Below are positions 11,379 through 23,484 of a stretch of DNA of 64,000 bases, one piece after another. Origin of the DNA: Epiperipatus broadwayi. Taxonomy: Eukaryota; Onychophora; Udeonychophora; Euonychophora; Peripatidae. The stretch covers positions 774,123-838,122 of the forward strand of contig JAQFVV010000351.1 in assembly GCA_028023455.1 (NCBI GenBank), in the 5' to 3' direction. The first letter of the stretch is position 1; every line of letters starts with the position of its first letter. A program made the translations under genes and the position numbers. The notes under the pieces were generated by a model. It was not told the DNA's origin, made no database searches, and saw only the letters and a program-made list of their open reading frames with translations.

Positions 11379-14314
11379 ATTATATTTGCTTTATTCAAAT
11401 ATAATTTTTCTATTTTGTATTATTTTAATTATGCTTATTTTATTAATTGATAATACTATTATCTAGATTGAAATAAGTAAGTTAAAAGAAACTGAATATA
11501 TCTAGCAAAGCTATATGAATTTTTATAATTTGGGATTTACTACTGAAGTTACTATTTGAATTTGAAAACTGTAGATATTCACATATAATTACACACAGCC
11601 ACTTATATGTGTAAACACCCACACATATATAAATTTATAAAAATATATGAGCTAGCCATTTACATTTATACATAACTAAAAATAAAAAGTTACATCCTAT
11701 GCAGAAATAATATAGAAAGAGTAAACTACTAATATATTAACTAGTAAACTAGCAAGGATTAAAAAGGGTTATTCAATCCCTGTTTTATTTTCTTGATAAT
11801 AATAGCCAGATATCCATTTCTAAATCATTGGTTAGATTATATCCATTAAGAATTAGCTACATAAACAAAAGTCTGAATGTGTCTACAAATTCTTAGAAAC
11901 GTAAACAAATTTTTAAAATTTCCACCAGATTTAAACTATCAGGCAGAAGCATGTAGTTGTATTAACCAATAATTGATAATATTATATATATTAAATAATT
12001 ACAATTTGATTTACAAATGTTAAATTTTCTGAACTCAAAGCTTTTTAAAATATAGCTCTTCAACTAAGTATATTAATAATTATTTATTAAAATAAGAATT
12101 ATCTCGATCTCACTCACAAACTTTAAATCTCAATTAATTATATATGCAAAACATGAAATAACTCAACTTTATCTTTCTATTTTCATATGTAATAATGTTA
12201 AAATATATTTAAAATTTCCACTCAATTATATATTTTTGAAAGATATGAATAAGGACATATGAAAAAGATTAGTGATTTTAAATGCATATTTCCTTTTGAA
12301 CCAGTACTCATCAACTGAGTCAGGTCTTATATAAAATTTCTATAATCACAACGGTGACACCAATCATTTTAGATAAATATATCAACGACAATTAATAATC
12401 TTTTTTAAAACTGACTTACATATGATAAAATAAAGAGATGAAGTTAAGTTATTCATGAAACAAACATATTTATTAATCTTTGACTGTGATTTAAAGTTTG
12501 AATCTGGGCTAGAGGTAATCTTTAGCTTAGTAAATGTGTATTTATAACAATGATGTATTGATCTGAAGTGATTGGTATCAAAGTTGTGAGAACAAAAAAA
12601 TTAATACTCATAAATCAAATTGTAGTAACTAATTTTATCATGATGAATACTCACCAAACAATAACGTATATAAAGAGTTGAGATATGGGTTGGCTGATTA
12701 TTTGTATTTTTTCAGATGTTTTTATTCCTAGATATTAAAAATTGTATGATGGAGTAGGGATTTTAAATATATATTGCATCATCATGAATTAGATCTAAAA
12801 GAGATATATCATATTAAAAAAATATTGTGTTAGTAAATATATAAAGTCAACAAGTAATGTTTATCTTAACTTTGGAGTTATTATAAATACATCCAAATAC
12901 AAAGTATTGTTTGCAATTTTTTTTTTTTATTTTTTTTTTTAAGTACCAATAACACAGCTATGAGTATGAAGCCATGAAGCTTTGAAAGTGCTAAGCTTTA
13001 AATAAATTATTAAAATATATATACTTTCTTTAACGAGCATTTAAAGCACATAATTATTGATATTAAATAATGCAATAATTAATTTATTGCACTTAATTTA
13101 ATATCTTACTATAAAATTATTCAATAATTTAAAAACATATATTTTGATACATTTTACAATAATGTTTTGTCTATTTGCATATTTTAAGAACAATAGGTTT
13201 AGCTAAATAAATAACATTATATGTTCATATATGTGTGGTTATATATATATGTGCATTTAGATTAGTGTGTAAATTTAAAAATCACAATATTTTTAAAGTA
13301 ATATTGTTATTAAAGATATATTATTTATAACAATTTTTTTTGTTAAACAAACAAATGTATTTTAATTTTAAGAAGAAATAGTAAAATTTATATGTTATTA
13401 TTTTTATTTTAAAATGTTTTAAAATATTTTTTAAAAATTAAAAAAGAACATTTCATTCAGAATGTTGGTTTGTATTTGAATGATCTCTAATTAAAGGGCA
13501 ACCATCACTCAATAAATGAAAGGGGTATGTTTTGAGATAGACATTTGCTACTGTATCCATGTCAAAAATCTAAATGTTACATCAATAAACAAATGATATA
13601 AAATTGCTCTTGGTTTAACTTTAGAGACATTCGTTAGATATCTCAATCACTTAGTTAGTATACAGCTTTTTTGCAGTAGAATAACATTTAAAAGTTATAT
13701 ATTTATTTAAAAATGTTTAATATAAATCACACAATAGAAGGCTGAGTAGAAAAATAACATTTATCTCAAAGGACAATTTAGTCTTTTGAGAAGTACCTAT
13801 TTTTAACAACTAAGAAATGAATTATTTTAATTGCATTCTTGAAAAAAAGTTATGAAAATACTTATAATTTTTTCCTATGTGTGCCAAGAAATAAATAATT
13901 TTACTAAGAAAGGATTATTATCAAATGAATTATTATAAAATATTGATTTGATCATTTAAAAAAAAGATAAATCAATACTTGTTAACAACTAAAATATTAA
14001 TATTGCTACAACCTTCAATGGTTAATAAACTTTGAATACTTTAAAATGGAACAAAACTCTTGGGAATTATTATATTTTTGAAAATATATCATTTTATGGA
14101 TTTTTATTATGGATTTTTTAAATGTGAACTTAAAAAATATAATTTAAGGATTGTGGAACTCTGTGTATAAACATTGATTAGTATCTTACTTCATTTGATA
14201 AAACAAGTATGATTTACTTATATAATTATTATTTGTATTATTATTGTTGTTTTAAAAGGTATTTAGTGTATATATTGTGTAAGTATACATATAAATAATT
14301 AACCATAAAGAAAC
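11379..14314. other. AT-rich stretch without recognised features
   Basis: A/T-rich sequence with poly-T runs near 12920-12940 and short AT microsatellites. No coding or RNA signal that I can support. Confidence 0.55.
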
Positions 14315-15330
14315 TGCATCAGAGTCCAATTTTCTAAAAATTCAATATGGTGGATTCAATCCTTCAACATGTTAACTTATGTACATAAGGACTTAACACA
14401 ACCTTCTATATTTTAGAAACTCAGTTTTTTAATATCAAACTCTATGTTTCAAATCAGTCATTTTTCTGTTTTTTTTTTTTTGGAATTGTAAATCTATAAG
14501 ATATTGTTTTTAATAAATAATAATTTTCTGACTGTATGCCTCATCAGTTTTTGCTATCTCATTTTGTTCAAAATTGATTGGATTTGGTGGTCTAACCATC
14601 TGGTTGATTAGTTTCAATTTCTTCCATTTGATTCATTGCTTTTTTTTGTCAGCAGCTGTTTAAATATTTTACAGTTATTTGGCCCATTTATATTTTAATA
14701 ACTACTATGTGCTTTAATAAGTGTTATTTTTATTTCATGGTTTTATTCAATATTTCTAATAATATCTTTAATCCAAAAATTTTTTCTGACAGCATAACTG
14801 TTGCCTAAGGAATTATCTTTTTCTGGTACAATTACTGATAGCTTTATTGAATTTTTGGTTCCAAATTTTATCATCTTAATTTGGATTTCCAAATAGCAGG
14901 TTGAAGGTATAGTATGCTTAAGTAATATGGGTTTACATAAAAAATTGAATACAAATTCTTCCTTTCATGATATTTGTTTTAACATTTGAACTGCTTTTTT
15001 TCAAAAGATTTTTTTGAATCTGCTGATATAAAGCTTGCACCATTCTTTCTCTCTCAGGAAAATATAAAAAGCCTAGATCTTAGTTTAAATTTTTTTTTTC
15101 AAATTCTTATTTTCAACTTTCCTATACTATATCAATTTAGAATTTGTATCAATTAGGACTAGACATGTGAGTTGTCAATATGATAAACAAAACAAGTTAT
15201 AAATTTCGTAACTTGCTTTTAGCTTGCATTTTATGATCACTAGATGGAGCTTTACCAATAGCTTCTAACAAGCTTTGTTTACATAAATGCCAAGAGGGAT
15301 AGAATTCAATATCTCTTTGGTTGTCTCCTA

Positions 15331-15375
15331 CCTCCAGACCATGGTTTTGAGCTAGTTAGCTCACATCAGTGAAGG
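15331..15375 (-). ncRNA. Hammerhead ribozyme-like motif, H2 unit 1
   Basis: Minus strand: stem I CCTTCA pairs fully with TGGAGG (one G-U); core CTGATGT (expected CTGATGA, A9 changed); stem II GAGCT-AACT-AGCTC, five perfect pairs; then AAAA where GAAA is expected; stem III mini-hairpin ACCATGGT; then C, giving a GUC triplet exactly at the cleavage position. All three stems and the triplet are in place. Two core changes should make it inactive. Confidence 0.6.
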
Positions 15376-15740
15376 GTTGGAAGACTAGAAACTAGATCTA
15401 AATACTAACTCTAAAATCAGCATTTATCAAACACGTTTCTTTGAAAGCATGAAATTTCTCAGACATGTAACGTCTTCAAATCCAGCTTAACAAACTAGAT
15501 AGCTATGTGGGTCTGAAATCAGTTCAGTTTCACCATATAGTAAAAGCCTCTGCAATATATATCACTGCAAAAACCTTCAAGGGTACATTTATGATAAACA
15601 AAACAAGTTATAAATTTTGTAACTTGCTTTTAGCTTGCATTTTATGATCACTAGATGGAGCTTTACCAATGGCTCCTACAAACTTTGTTTACATAAATGC
15701 TGAGAGAGATAAAATTCGATATCTCTTTCATTGTCTCCCA

Positions 15741-15785
15741 CCTCCAGGCCATGGTTTTGAGCTAGTTGCTCACGTCACTGAACGG
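15741..15785 (-). ncRNA. Hammerhead ribozyme-like motif, H2 unit 2 (decayed)
   Basis: Same fold as unit 1 with further damage: the core reads GTGACGT, stem II is shortened to GAGC-AACTA-GCTC, the second block is AAAA, and the triplet is GCC rather than GUC. Stem I still largely pairs (CCGTTCA with TGGAGG). Confidence 0.5.
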
Positions 15786-17199
15786 TTGGAAGACTAGAAA
15801 CTAAATCTAAATACTAACTCTAAAATCAGCATTTATCAAACACGTTTCTATCATTTTGAAAGCATGAAATTTCTTAGACACATAATGTTTTCAAATCCAG
15901 CTTAACAAACTAGATAGCTATGTGGGTCTGAAATCAGTTCAGTTTCGCCATATAGTAAAAGCCTCTGCAATATATATCACTGCAAAAACCTTCAAGGGCA
16001 CATTTATGATAAACAAAACAAGTTATAAATTTCATAACTTGCTTTTAGCTTGCATTTTATGATCACTAGATGGGGCTTTACCAATAGCTCCTAACAATCT
16101 TTGTTTACATAAACACTGAGAGAGATATTGAATTCTATGTCTCTCAGCATTTATGTAAACAAAGCTTGTTGGGAGCTATTGGTAAAGCTCCATTTAGTGA
16201 TCCTATATATATATATTCATTGAACATTAACTGTTACCTAGCATTTATTACTATGTTATATTATTTACCCTACATATGATTATTCATGATAAACTATCAT
16301 AAATAACTAGGAAAAAGTAATCTCACATGTAACACACCAGAGTGATGTTGATATATCAACTATAGAACTTGCTCTTGACTTGGACTTATCACTCTATAAT
16401 CCATTAATATACTTAATATTTTTGAAATTTTCTCTTTAACATTTCATAAGGATTTATGGAATACCTTTGGTTAATGATTTTACAGCCCTTTGTGAATCCA
16501 TCTTATTCATCTTTAATATCCCTTATCAGATTTCATCCAAGCCTGCTATTTTATATTCTGTTGCTATTAATTTATTGTAGTCTCTGTTAATTTCAATTCT
16601 GGTTAATTTGATATTTTTAGAGTACATTAGCATGTTGAATTAATGTTGATTTTTTAAAAAAATCATTTCAAAATAATTAACACAGTATTGTATAGCTTAA
16701 ATGTTTTGGGTCTGCTTTACTTTCAGCAAAAATTTATGACAATATCTTATAATGAATGATGAGTTCAAAAGATCAGGTATGCAAATATTGATAAAACATT
16801 ATAGTTGTCTGATTGTCTTCAGCTTTCAATAATATTCTAGACATGAACACTATTTATCATTCACCAAGTGGTTTTTATTCCAAATCTGATATGTCTATTG
16901 TGAGAAGTACTTCAAGGCGATTGTCATAGTGAGCCCAAAAATCTAGTAAATGCAAAAAGAATCTTTATTTTTTAAAAGCCTTTCTCTGTTCCAATTTCCA
17001 GTTCTTTATTTCTTATTCTTTTTCAATAAATCATATACTAGTCATTAAATATAACTCCCCCCCCCTTTAAAATATTTCAAAATAATGCACGCAGTCCAAA
17101 ACATCTATATTCTGAGTGTTGGATGTTTATCACATCACTTTTTAATATCTGTTTTTTTCCTTGATTAGATATTCTGTGTTCTCAAAACATTAGTTCTAT

Positions 17200-17550
17200 A
17201 TCTATGCAGTTGTACTTTGCAGGTCTGTCACAAGTTTTAAAAAATCATTGAAGTGGAAGCTCATACTTTTTATTTGGTGGAATATCATGTTTATTTGGCT
17301 GAAAGGTATCATTAAACAATTTGTTATAATTGTCAATAATTTCAACATTTCTTTAGTGACTAAAATACAGTGAAAAGATGGCTTCAAATCAATTTTTGCA
17401 TAATGTGTTTTTTTTGCCATTTTAGCTAAAAATTTTGTCTAATGTCTTGCACTTGCTATTAATTCCCTAGTATGTTTTATTTTCTGTGGTAAGGTAGTTA
17501 CCACAGGTACAGATTTGCCTGTTTGATTTAATTATTACAACTATTGGTCA
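17200..17550 (-). pseudogene. Ty3/Gypsy reverse transcriptase fragment, frameshifted
   Basis: Minus strand from 17547 reads PIVVIIKSNRQICTCGNYLT then TEN, which aligns with the conserved Gypsy block PIV-x-V-x-K-x-N-x-x-I-x-x-CGDY-x-x-T-x-N, with Asp changed to Asn. After a frame change, the open frame 17202-17420 gives AKIDLKPSFHCILVTKE, corresponding to the motif A region (F-x-K-x-DL-x-x-A-Y/F-x-Q-I). The catalytic YVDD box and later domains are not recognisable. This matches the finger and palm start of a Ty3/Gypsy RT. In-frame stops and the shift make it non-functional. Confidence 0.65.
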
Positions 17551-18829
17551 TCCCACTCAGGGTCATTTACTGGGTCTGCACTCCTTCCAAAACCATTTAA
17601 TTTCTCTTCCAACTTTCATTAGTTGTGTGAAAGGGACATTCTGAGACTTATAAAATAATAAAGTTTCCCCATCAAAGTAGTGATCCAGTCCTTATCATTT
17701 ATAAACAATATTGAGAATTAATTTTTTGTGTCCTATTTGTGAGAAATTTTGTTTACTATATATATTTCTATTCCCAAGACAACAAATCATCTGTCATCAA
17801 TAATAGAATGTATACTGTCTCAAGCCACATATATAAAATGGTAGAATTTTAATTGTATTTTTATTTTTTTTTCACAAGAATTTTAAATTTATTTTTATTT
17901 TTTTCACAAATATCTCAACTTTTATTTTGATTTTCACATTTTTGCTGGTTTTGTAAGAATGGAGTGTAGAGGAGTGGTGGAGGGTATTAAATAGATAACA
18001 GTTTAATCATTTTCAATTTTTGTTAGTCATTATTTACCTGTCTGCTTCATTGTCAATTTATGTTTCCATTGTTACTGTTTTTCTTAGTATTTCAACAATC
18101 AGCAATATTTGATCAAAATTTTTAGAATTAGAGACTTATATTAGGGACTTATATTTTGTGGCAAAAGAGAGTATTTTTGTTTGATTTTTCTCACCATGTG
18201 TTCTTTCTAAATATTCCACATTTCCATAGGCTCTAAAATGCTCTTTATTCCATTTTTAATGTTCGCTCATATGCTCTTCCTACTGACAACATTAACATGC
18301 CACACATTACTTTTACTGTTTAATGTCTATTATTAGTTCCCATTTTATTTATCATCACATTGTTTGATTCAGTGTTATCAAAATTTTTAAATTTCATTGT
18401 TTGATCCAATATTAATTCATGGGTTATTCCCACTTTACTTACTTTCTCTTATAATTTAGATCTGTAATCAACACGAATTGCTGTCTGTATGTGTCATCAG
18501 TCATTACTGAAGGCAATTTTCTCTAAGAATGTGTTTTTGAGAGAATAATCCTATGAGCATTTTAATGCTAAATCTCTCAGTAGTTAATTATATTTTTCAG
18601 TCTTTCCTCCATAACTTGTCTGTTTTAAAAATGCCAACAATCTACATGCTATTATTTAAAATAACTCTTCAACTTAATTAATGCTATTATATATAGTAAT
18701 TTCTTTGGAGCTTTGTGATCACAGGGCAGATTTGAAATTTGAATCACACTTTGATCAGCATAGAAGTAATTGTTTTGATTCATTTGTATTTATTTAATAA
18801 GTAATTTTATTGAAAAACCATATGTAATA

Positions 18830-19665
18830 ATGATACAATTGTAAATCAAAAATAATAGTTATCCCTGTTAGTCAGGTAACCAAATGTTCTGATGTGGTCA
18901 CTGGTGTTGTTTAATCCAGCCTAATAAGGCTCCACGTGTTGTCAAATAAAAATCTGGATGAGATTATTCTGTCCTTAGGGTGAAATTCCTTCAGCTTGGA
19001 AATGAATGTGTCTTCAGGCTTGGGATGAGGAAAGGTAAACTTGTTGCGACATCTGGCCATCCAGATGGCATAAGTGAGAAAGGTTGAGAGTCTTGCAATG
19101 ACATAATCCCTGGACAGGAAGCAGCTTTTGATATTTAAAATTTTGTTCAGGGAAATGTGGAAGTAGTGAGTAATGAAAGTTCTGATTTTGTCATATGCTG
19201 GGCAATCATTTATCATATGATCAAAGGTTTCACAGGTTCTATGGCAGTTGTGACATGTAGGATTTATATTCTCGAGGAATCTCCTGTAGTGCAGGAACCA
19301 GTTTGTCTGGAGTGAATTCAGGTTGATTTTCACTAGAAAATCAAGGAACCTTGGCTCCAGCTTGAGATGCCTGAAAAACCTGGTGACCACCTGATTGTTA
19401 CCACTGAGGTAAGGAATGGTATAGTTTTGTGTGGGAAATAGCAGGTTATGAGCATCCCAAATAGAGATTTTTTGTCTGAATACTAGGGTAGAGTGGCCAT
19501 TGTGAGCAAGAAGGTAGTCAAGTATCTGATTTAGCCAGCTTATCTTTGAAGGTGGAGGTCTGACTGATGGAATGACTGGTTGTTCCACTACAATCTGGGG
19601 AAATTTCTTTTGGAGTATATGGATCAGAGAGTGGCACTTTTGGTAATATTTGTAGATCTCTTAAT
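18830..19665 (-). mobile_element. 5'-truncated non-LTR retrotransposon (LINE), 3' end
   Basis: Contains the C-terminal coding region 18911-19588 and a short 3' UTR. Reading upstream, the frame stays open to a stop near 19660, beyond which similarity to coding sequence is lost. That is consistent with the usual 5' truncation of LINE insertions. Confidence 0.7.
18911..19588 (-). pseudogene. LINE reverse transcriptase C-terminus with zf-RVT-like zinc motif
   Basis: An open frame of 225 codons, with 24 more open codons upstream (ending QKKFPQIVVEQPVIPS). The start is a frame opening, not a true start codon. About residues 110-135 hold CHNCHRTCETFDHMINDC, a C-x2-C-x6-E-x3-H-x4-C pattern typical of the zinc-binding domain after the RT in several LINE clades. 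AIWMARCRNKF follows about 40 residues later, a conserved helix in the same region; the frame ends WSLIRLD. The decayed LINE at 27330-32225 ends with the same two blocks, so the two belong to related families. No RT catalytic residues are included. It is the longest clean coding stretch in the window, which suggests a fairly recent insertion, but as a truncated copy it is not autonomous. Confidence 0.75.
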
Positions 19666-21589
19666 GAATAAGAGTTTCTTAATTTTCTTTTTAAATATAT
19701 TAACTACTCATAATAATTTTTCATATTCAACCATATTAAATATAGCAATTGATTATACTTTTTCTTCACTTTGTCTAAGATTATTTTGAACAATAAGGTT
19801 TATTCTAACTGTCTTCTCTTTAAGTTGTCACATTGCAACAGTTGTGATAATGATGAACTAGCAATCAAATAAATGGATAAACAATTTATAATAAATTCAG
19901 GGTAAATCTAAAATGACATTTTATTAGGCCAACAAATTAAATATAAATATGTAAAACTAACTAGAGGTATTATATCTTGTATGTAATATTAACAAGTAAT
20001 AAATATATTCACTTTCACATCTTCAGCAGCAAAAATTACTGAGTAAACCTCTTATATTCTACCATTCTGACTACTTCAATTTTCTCATTCATGCTTTTTC
20101 ATCAGCAATATTTTCAGCAATATACAAATGAAACTCCTATAATTCCCAGATAGTCATATTTTAATCAGACTAAATTGTTATTGCATATCTAAAAAGATTC
20201 TGATTTTATGATAAATGTTTAATTAATTGGTAAACTGTTTTTTTTTTTTCCAAATAGAAATAATTTTATGATAAAGTAGAAATAAATTTTTGAATTTATG
20301 AGTTATCTGTTAATTAATTCATTACATGTATGTAATTATTAACTTAGTAAATGTGCATTCACATATCTACTATATGTAAACTATTATTTAATTCTCTGTC
20401 CACAAATAATTATTTTTTTAACTTATGTGCACATAGACATGGCACTGTATTAAAAAAGTAATAAGCTCTAGGATCAACAAACATTAGGTAAATGCATCGC
20501 TACTTTACAGTATTTTTTTTTTTTTAATTTACTTATAGCAGTGTATAATTAATTATTTCATTTATTTTTTTCATATTTTTTTTTTTTTTATAAATATTTA
20601 ACATAGTTAAAATATAATTATTTTAAGATGTAATTACTAAAGTATTACCGTGTTAAAAAATATTATATAAATTAAGTTTAAGCACATTCTATTTAATACT
20701 ACTCCTACATTTTAATAAAAATGCAAAAAATGGTCAGTTAGCTATAAACTAAGGATCCTAACATAAACTGCATTGAGAGTCCATTAACTAAGATAAACTA
20801 CTAAAATTGATGATTAAGTATTATCGCTTGATTACATTATTACATTGTATAGTTAGTTAATCAATTGCCTTCCAGTAAACAACATAACTATACTTACAAT
20901 AATTTTTTTTTTAATAATATGCCCCCCCCCCCATTAAAAAAATCCATACACTCACTTATATTACATATATATTAAAAGAAGAAAAGCGGAGAGATACTAT
21001 TCAAACAATAAAAAGTTTTATTTAAAAAAAAAAAAAGCTATTTTTTTAAAAAATATATATATCGGCCATCTTTTTTCTGTCGCATAGTAATAACAAAGAA
21101 CTTTTGTTCTATTAACAAAGGTATTTTTCTCCATACTACTAATGAAAAAGAATCCAGAAAAAAAGATTTAATTTTTTTTGCTCCAATTGTCAGCTTAATG
21201 ACCTCCAAGAAGAGGTCAGACATTTTCTATACTTGTGGTTAAAAATGTCCTAACAATGACTCATTGTTGGTGAATTATAAATTTTTTGGTCATTGTGTGA
21301 ACATGATGGAATATTGTACCTTGCTTTCAGTAAGATAACTTGATAAATAATACAATAACAAAGTTAAACAACAATATGTAAAAGGGATTTGAAAAACAAA
21401 GTTTACCAAATAATTAAAATAGTAAAATGCAATAAAGCAGGGGAAAAGGCAAACGTGTTTGTATATATATCAATATTCGCTATGGAATTATAGAATAAAA
21501 ATGAATATTATGGCACTAAAATTATTTTGAATAATAAATTTTTATTGCTAATGTCTTTAGTTTGATAACAATACATGATTAGGCAAATT
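19666..21589. other. AT-rich stretch without recognised features
   Basis: A/T-rich with several poly-T runs (20511-20525, 20578-20590) and a C11 run near 20922. I see no gene. Confidence 0.55.
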
Positions 21590-21710
21590 TATACAAATGT
21601 ACCATGTAATTGAGGGACTTGAACTCGAATTTTCAAGCTCCATCCATCTATCCAATCCATCTTATACAACTGATACACATGACCACATACATTTAAAAAA
21701 ATAATTGATC

Positions 21711-21754
21711 TCCAATATACATATTTAATGCCGAACCGGCACTCATCTTTTGGT
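21711..21754 (-). ncRNA. Hammerhead ribozyme-like motif, H1 cluster 1 (decayed)
   Basis: Minus strand: ACCAA pairs with TTGG(A) as stem I; the core reads AAGATGAG; stem II GTGCC-GGTTC-GGCAT, five pairs including one G-U, is the strongest of all copies; then TAAA where GAAA is expected. First two core bases and G12 are lost. Confidence 0.45.
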
Positions 21755-22579
21755 CCAGATCATTCCCCACGTATATATAGAATCAGTGCTCAGTTTACAA
21801 GATAGTAAATCTTAAAAGTTTAATGGACAAGGTTTAATCTTCTCTACTCTCCAATTCTTCAGCAATTCTATTTATTTGAAAATCCAAGGATGGACTGCTC
21901 AAAGCCCTTGTTGATGCCAATATTGTTGTCATACCCATGTTGACCTTAAATCAATCTGACCCCTCACACATATGACCTTAATATATCCATTTAATTATGC
22001 AGAAGAGGGATGGTAAAATACTGGGTGAATATGTAATATTTAAATTGTATATTGTCTATAATAAACTTAATGTAATTAAGAGACTTGAACTTGAACTTTC
22101 AAGCTCCCTACATCAATCCATCTTATATAACTGATACATATGACTACATACATGTGAAAAAGATAATTGGTTTCCAATATATGTATTTTGTATCAGTTGT
22201 ATAAAATGGATTGGATAGATGAAGGGAGCTTGAAAGTTTGAGTTCAAATCCATTAATTACATTAAGTTTAGTATAGACAATATACATATATTTAAATATT
22301 ACTTATTCAATCTGTATTCTGCTCATCCCCCTTCTGTATAATTAAATGTACATATTAAGGTCCTATGTGTGAGGGGACAGATTGACATAAAGTCAACATA
22401 GGTATGACAATAATATTGGCATCAATAAAGACTTTGAGCATTTCATCTTTGGATTTTTAATAAAATGGATCACTGAAGAGTTGGAGAAGATTAAATGTTA
22501 TCCATTAAACTTTAAGGATTCACTATTTTGATATAAACTGGGCATTGATTGTATATATGTATGGAAGATGGCGATGTGG

Positions 22580-22624
22580 ACCAACTGATGAGTGCTGGTT
22601 TCAATACGGTATATATATATTGGA
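22580..22624 (+). ncRNA. Hammerhead ribozyme-like motif, H1 cluster 1, plus copy (decayed)
   Basis: ACCAA then CTGATGAG (intact first core block), then GTGCTGGTTT; the return strand of stem II and the GAAA block are scrambled (CAATACGG). Stem I closure TTGG is kept at the end. Confidence 0.4.
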
Positions 22625-23189
22625 GATCAATTATTTTTTTCACATATATGTGGTCATGTGTATCAGTTGTATAAGATGGATTGAATAAATGTAGGTAGTT
22701 TGAATGTTCAAGTTCTAGTCCCTTAATTACATTAAGTTTAGTAGAAGTCAATATACATATAATTATATTTGTAACAAATTCAGATAATAATTAGCAAAAT
22801 ATTTGTTTTTATTATATAATCATATTTTTATTTAAGTAATATATTGTAACGATATATAAACATGTCGTTACATTAATTTAAAATAAAAACTTAAAAGTTC
22901 GCAAATAAAAGTAAAAAACTAAATGCTAAAATTAAAATGTTTGTTAAACGTATATACATTCGCACAGAGGCCAAACTTTAAAAATATTTTTTTAAAAAAA
23001 AACAAATAAGTATTTGAACGTACTTTTTTATAAAAAAAGTACAAGATTTAAAAATAAAAACAGGTATTAATTAATGTAATCTGTAAATGGAAATGATTGT
23101 TTATGAATTATTGAAAACCAAACTGGCCCTTGGGCTCTTGTATAATTAAAATGATCTGATGAAAGATAGATAAGAAAATAAAGAGAAAT

Positions 23190-23311
23190 TAGCTTGACCA
23201 ATGGAAGCACTAAGCCTTGGCTTGGACCCTAATGAAGGTGATGGATTAGTGACGTTTTGTTGATTGAATCTGTGTGGATAATATAAAAAGGGAAATACAG
23301 TTTTTTCTGAG
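23190..23311 (+). promoter_or_regulatory. Promoter-like block: CCAAT, TGACGT and TATA elements
   Basis: A locally less A/T-rich stretch holds CCAAT at 23198-23202, a CRE half-site TGACGT at 23250-23255 and TATAAAAAG at 23282-23290, in the order and spacing of a classical RNA polymerase II core promoter on the plus strand. A start site would fall near 23312. The motifs are short and could be chance, or could be the U3 part of an LTR. I found no second copy in the window. Confidence 0.35.
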
Positions 23312-23484
23312 AGTTCCAGCGTTTTGTGTTTGAGAGATGTGGTAGGACGCACATTCCACACTCTCTATTAAAAAAAAAAATTAAAAGACTGTGATACCTT
23401 GAACCAGCTATTGCCATCTCCAGAACATTATCTTCCAATGGAGGCATCGCGGGAATTAAAAGCAGAAACCTGGACTCTTCTACC
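23312..23484 (+). other. Possible non-coding first exon
   Basis: Follows the promoter-like block and ends at ACC|GTGAGC (23485), a good match to a 5' splice donor. There is no long open frame, so it would be a 5' untranslated exon; no acceptor or downstream exon was identified. This is an inference from motif order only. Confidence 0.2.

Larger units (their letters stand above)
15180..16210 (-). mobile_element. H2 hammerhead repeat, tandem array of about 2.3 units plus an inverted end
   Basis: Units start at 15180, 15591 and 16006, giving periods of 411 and 415 bp; the third unit stops near 16130. Positions 16131-16205 are an inverted copy of the segment at about 15235-15310. The two full units are over 90% identical by eye. 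Each complete unit has a hammerhead-like motif on the minus strand (15331-15375 and 15741-15785). No protein is encoded. Unit size, head-to-tail arrangement and one ribozyme per unit fit the pattern described for animal retrozymes. The ribozyme strand is minus, so any transcript would come from that strand. Confidence 0.75.
14315..18650 (-). mobile_element. Ty3/Gypsy-type LTR retrotransposon relic, limits approximate
   Basis: The element is identified by the reverse transcriptase remnant at 17200-17550 on the minus strand. Two segments at its distal end recur elsewhere on the plus strand: 14690-14900 matches 27045-27240, and 14315-14740 matches 37990-38450. The sequence between these points is continuous, higher-complexity DNA with frequent stops in every frame. 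I could not find LTRs, so both limits are guesses. The relic is split at 15180-16210 by a tandem array of H2 hammerhead repeats, which must have arrived or expanded later. Confidence 0.5.
21590..22760. mobile_element. H1 hammerhead repeat cluster 1, copies in both orientations
   Basis: Three partial units of an about 430-bp repeat. The first (21590-22045) is in minus orientation, a short minus piece follows (22060-22180), and the rest (22180-22760) reads plus. Landmarks shared with 51377-54155 are TGATACACATGACCACA, AATATTGTTGTCATACCCAT, and GAAGAGTTGGAG. Inverted junctions make most of the cluster self-complementary. Ribozyme-like segments are at 21711-21754 (minus) and 22580-22624 (plus). 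Confidence 0.75.

Noticed and set aside
14541-14580. CTGATGAGGCATACAGTCAGAAAA on the minus strand of the Gypsy relic
   Set aside because: Has hammerhead-like words, but the intervening bases do not pair, and the related copy near 38155 does not preserve the words.
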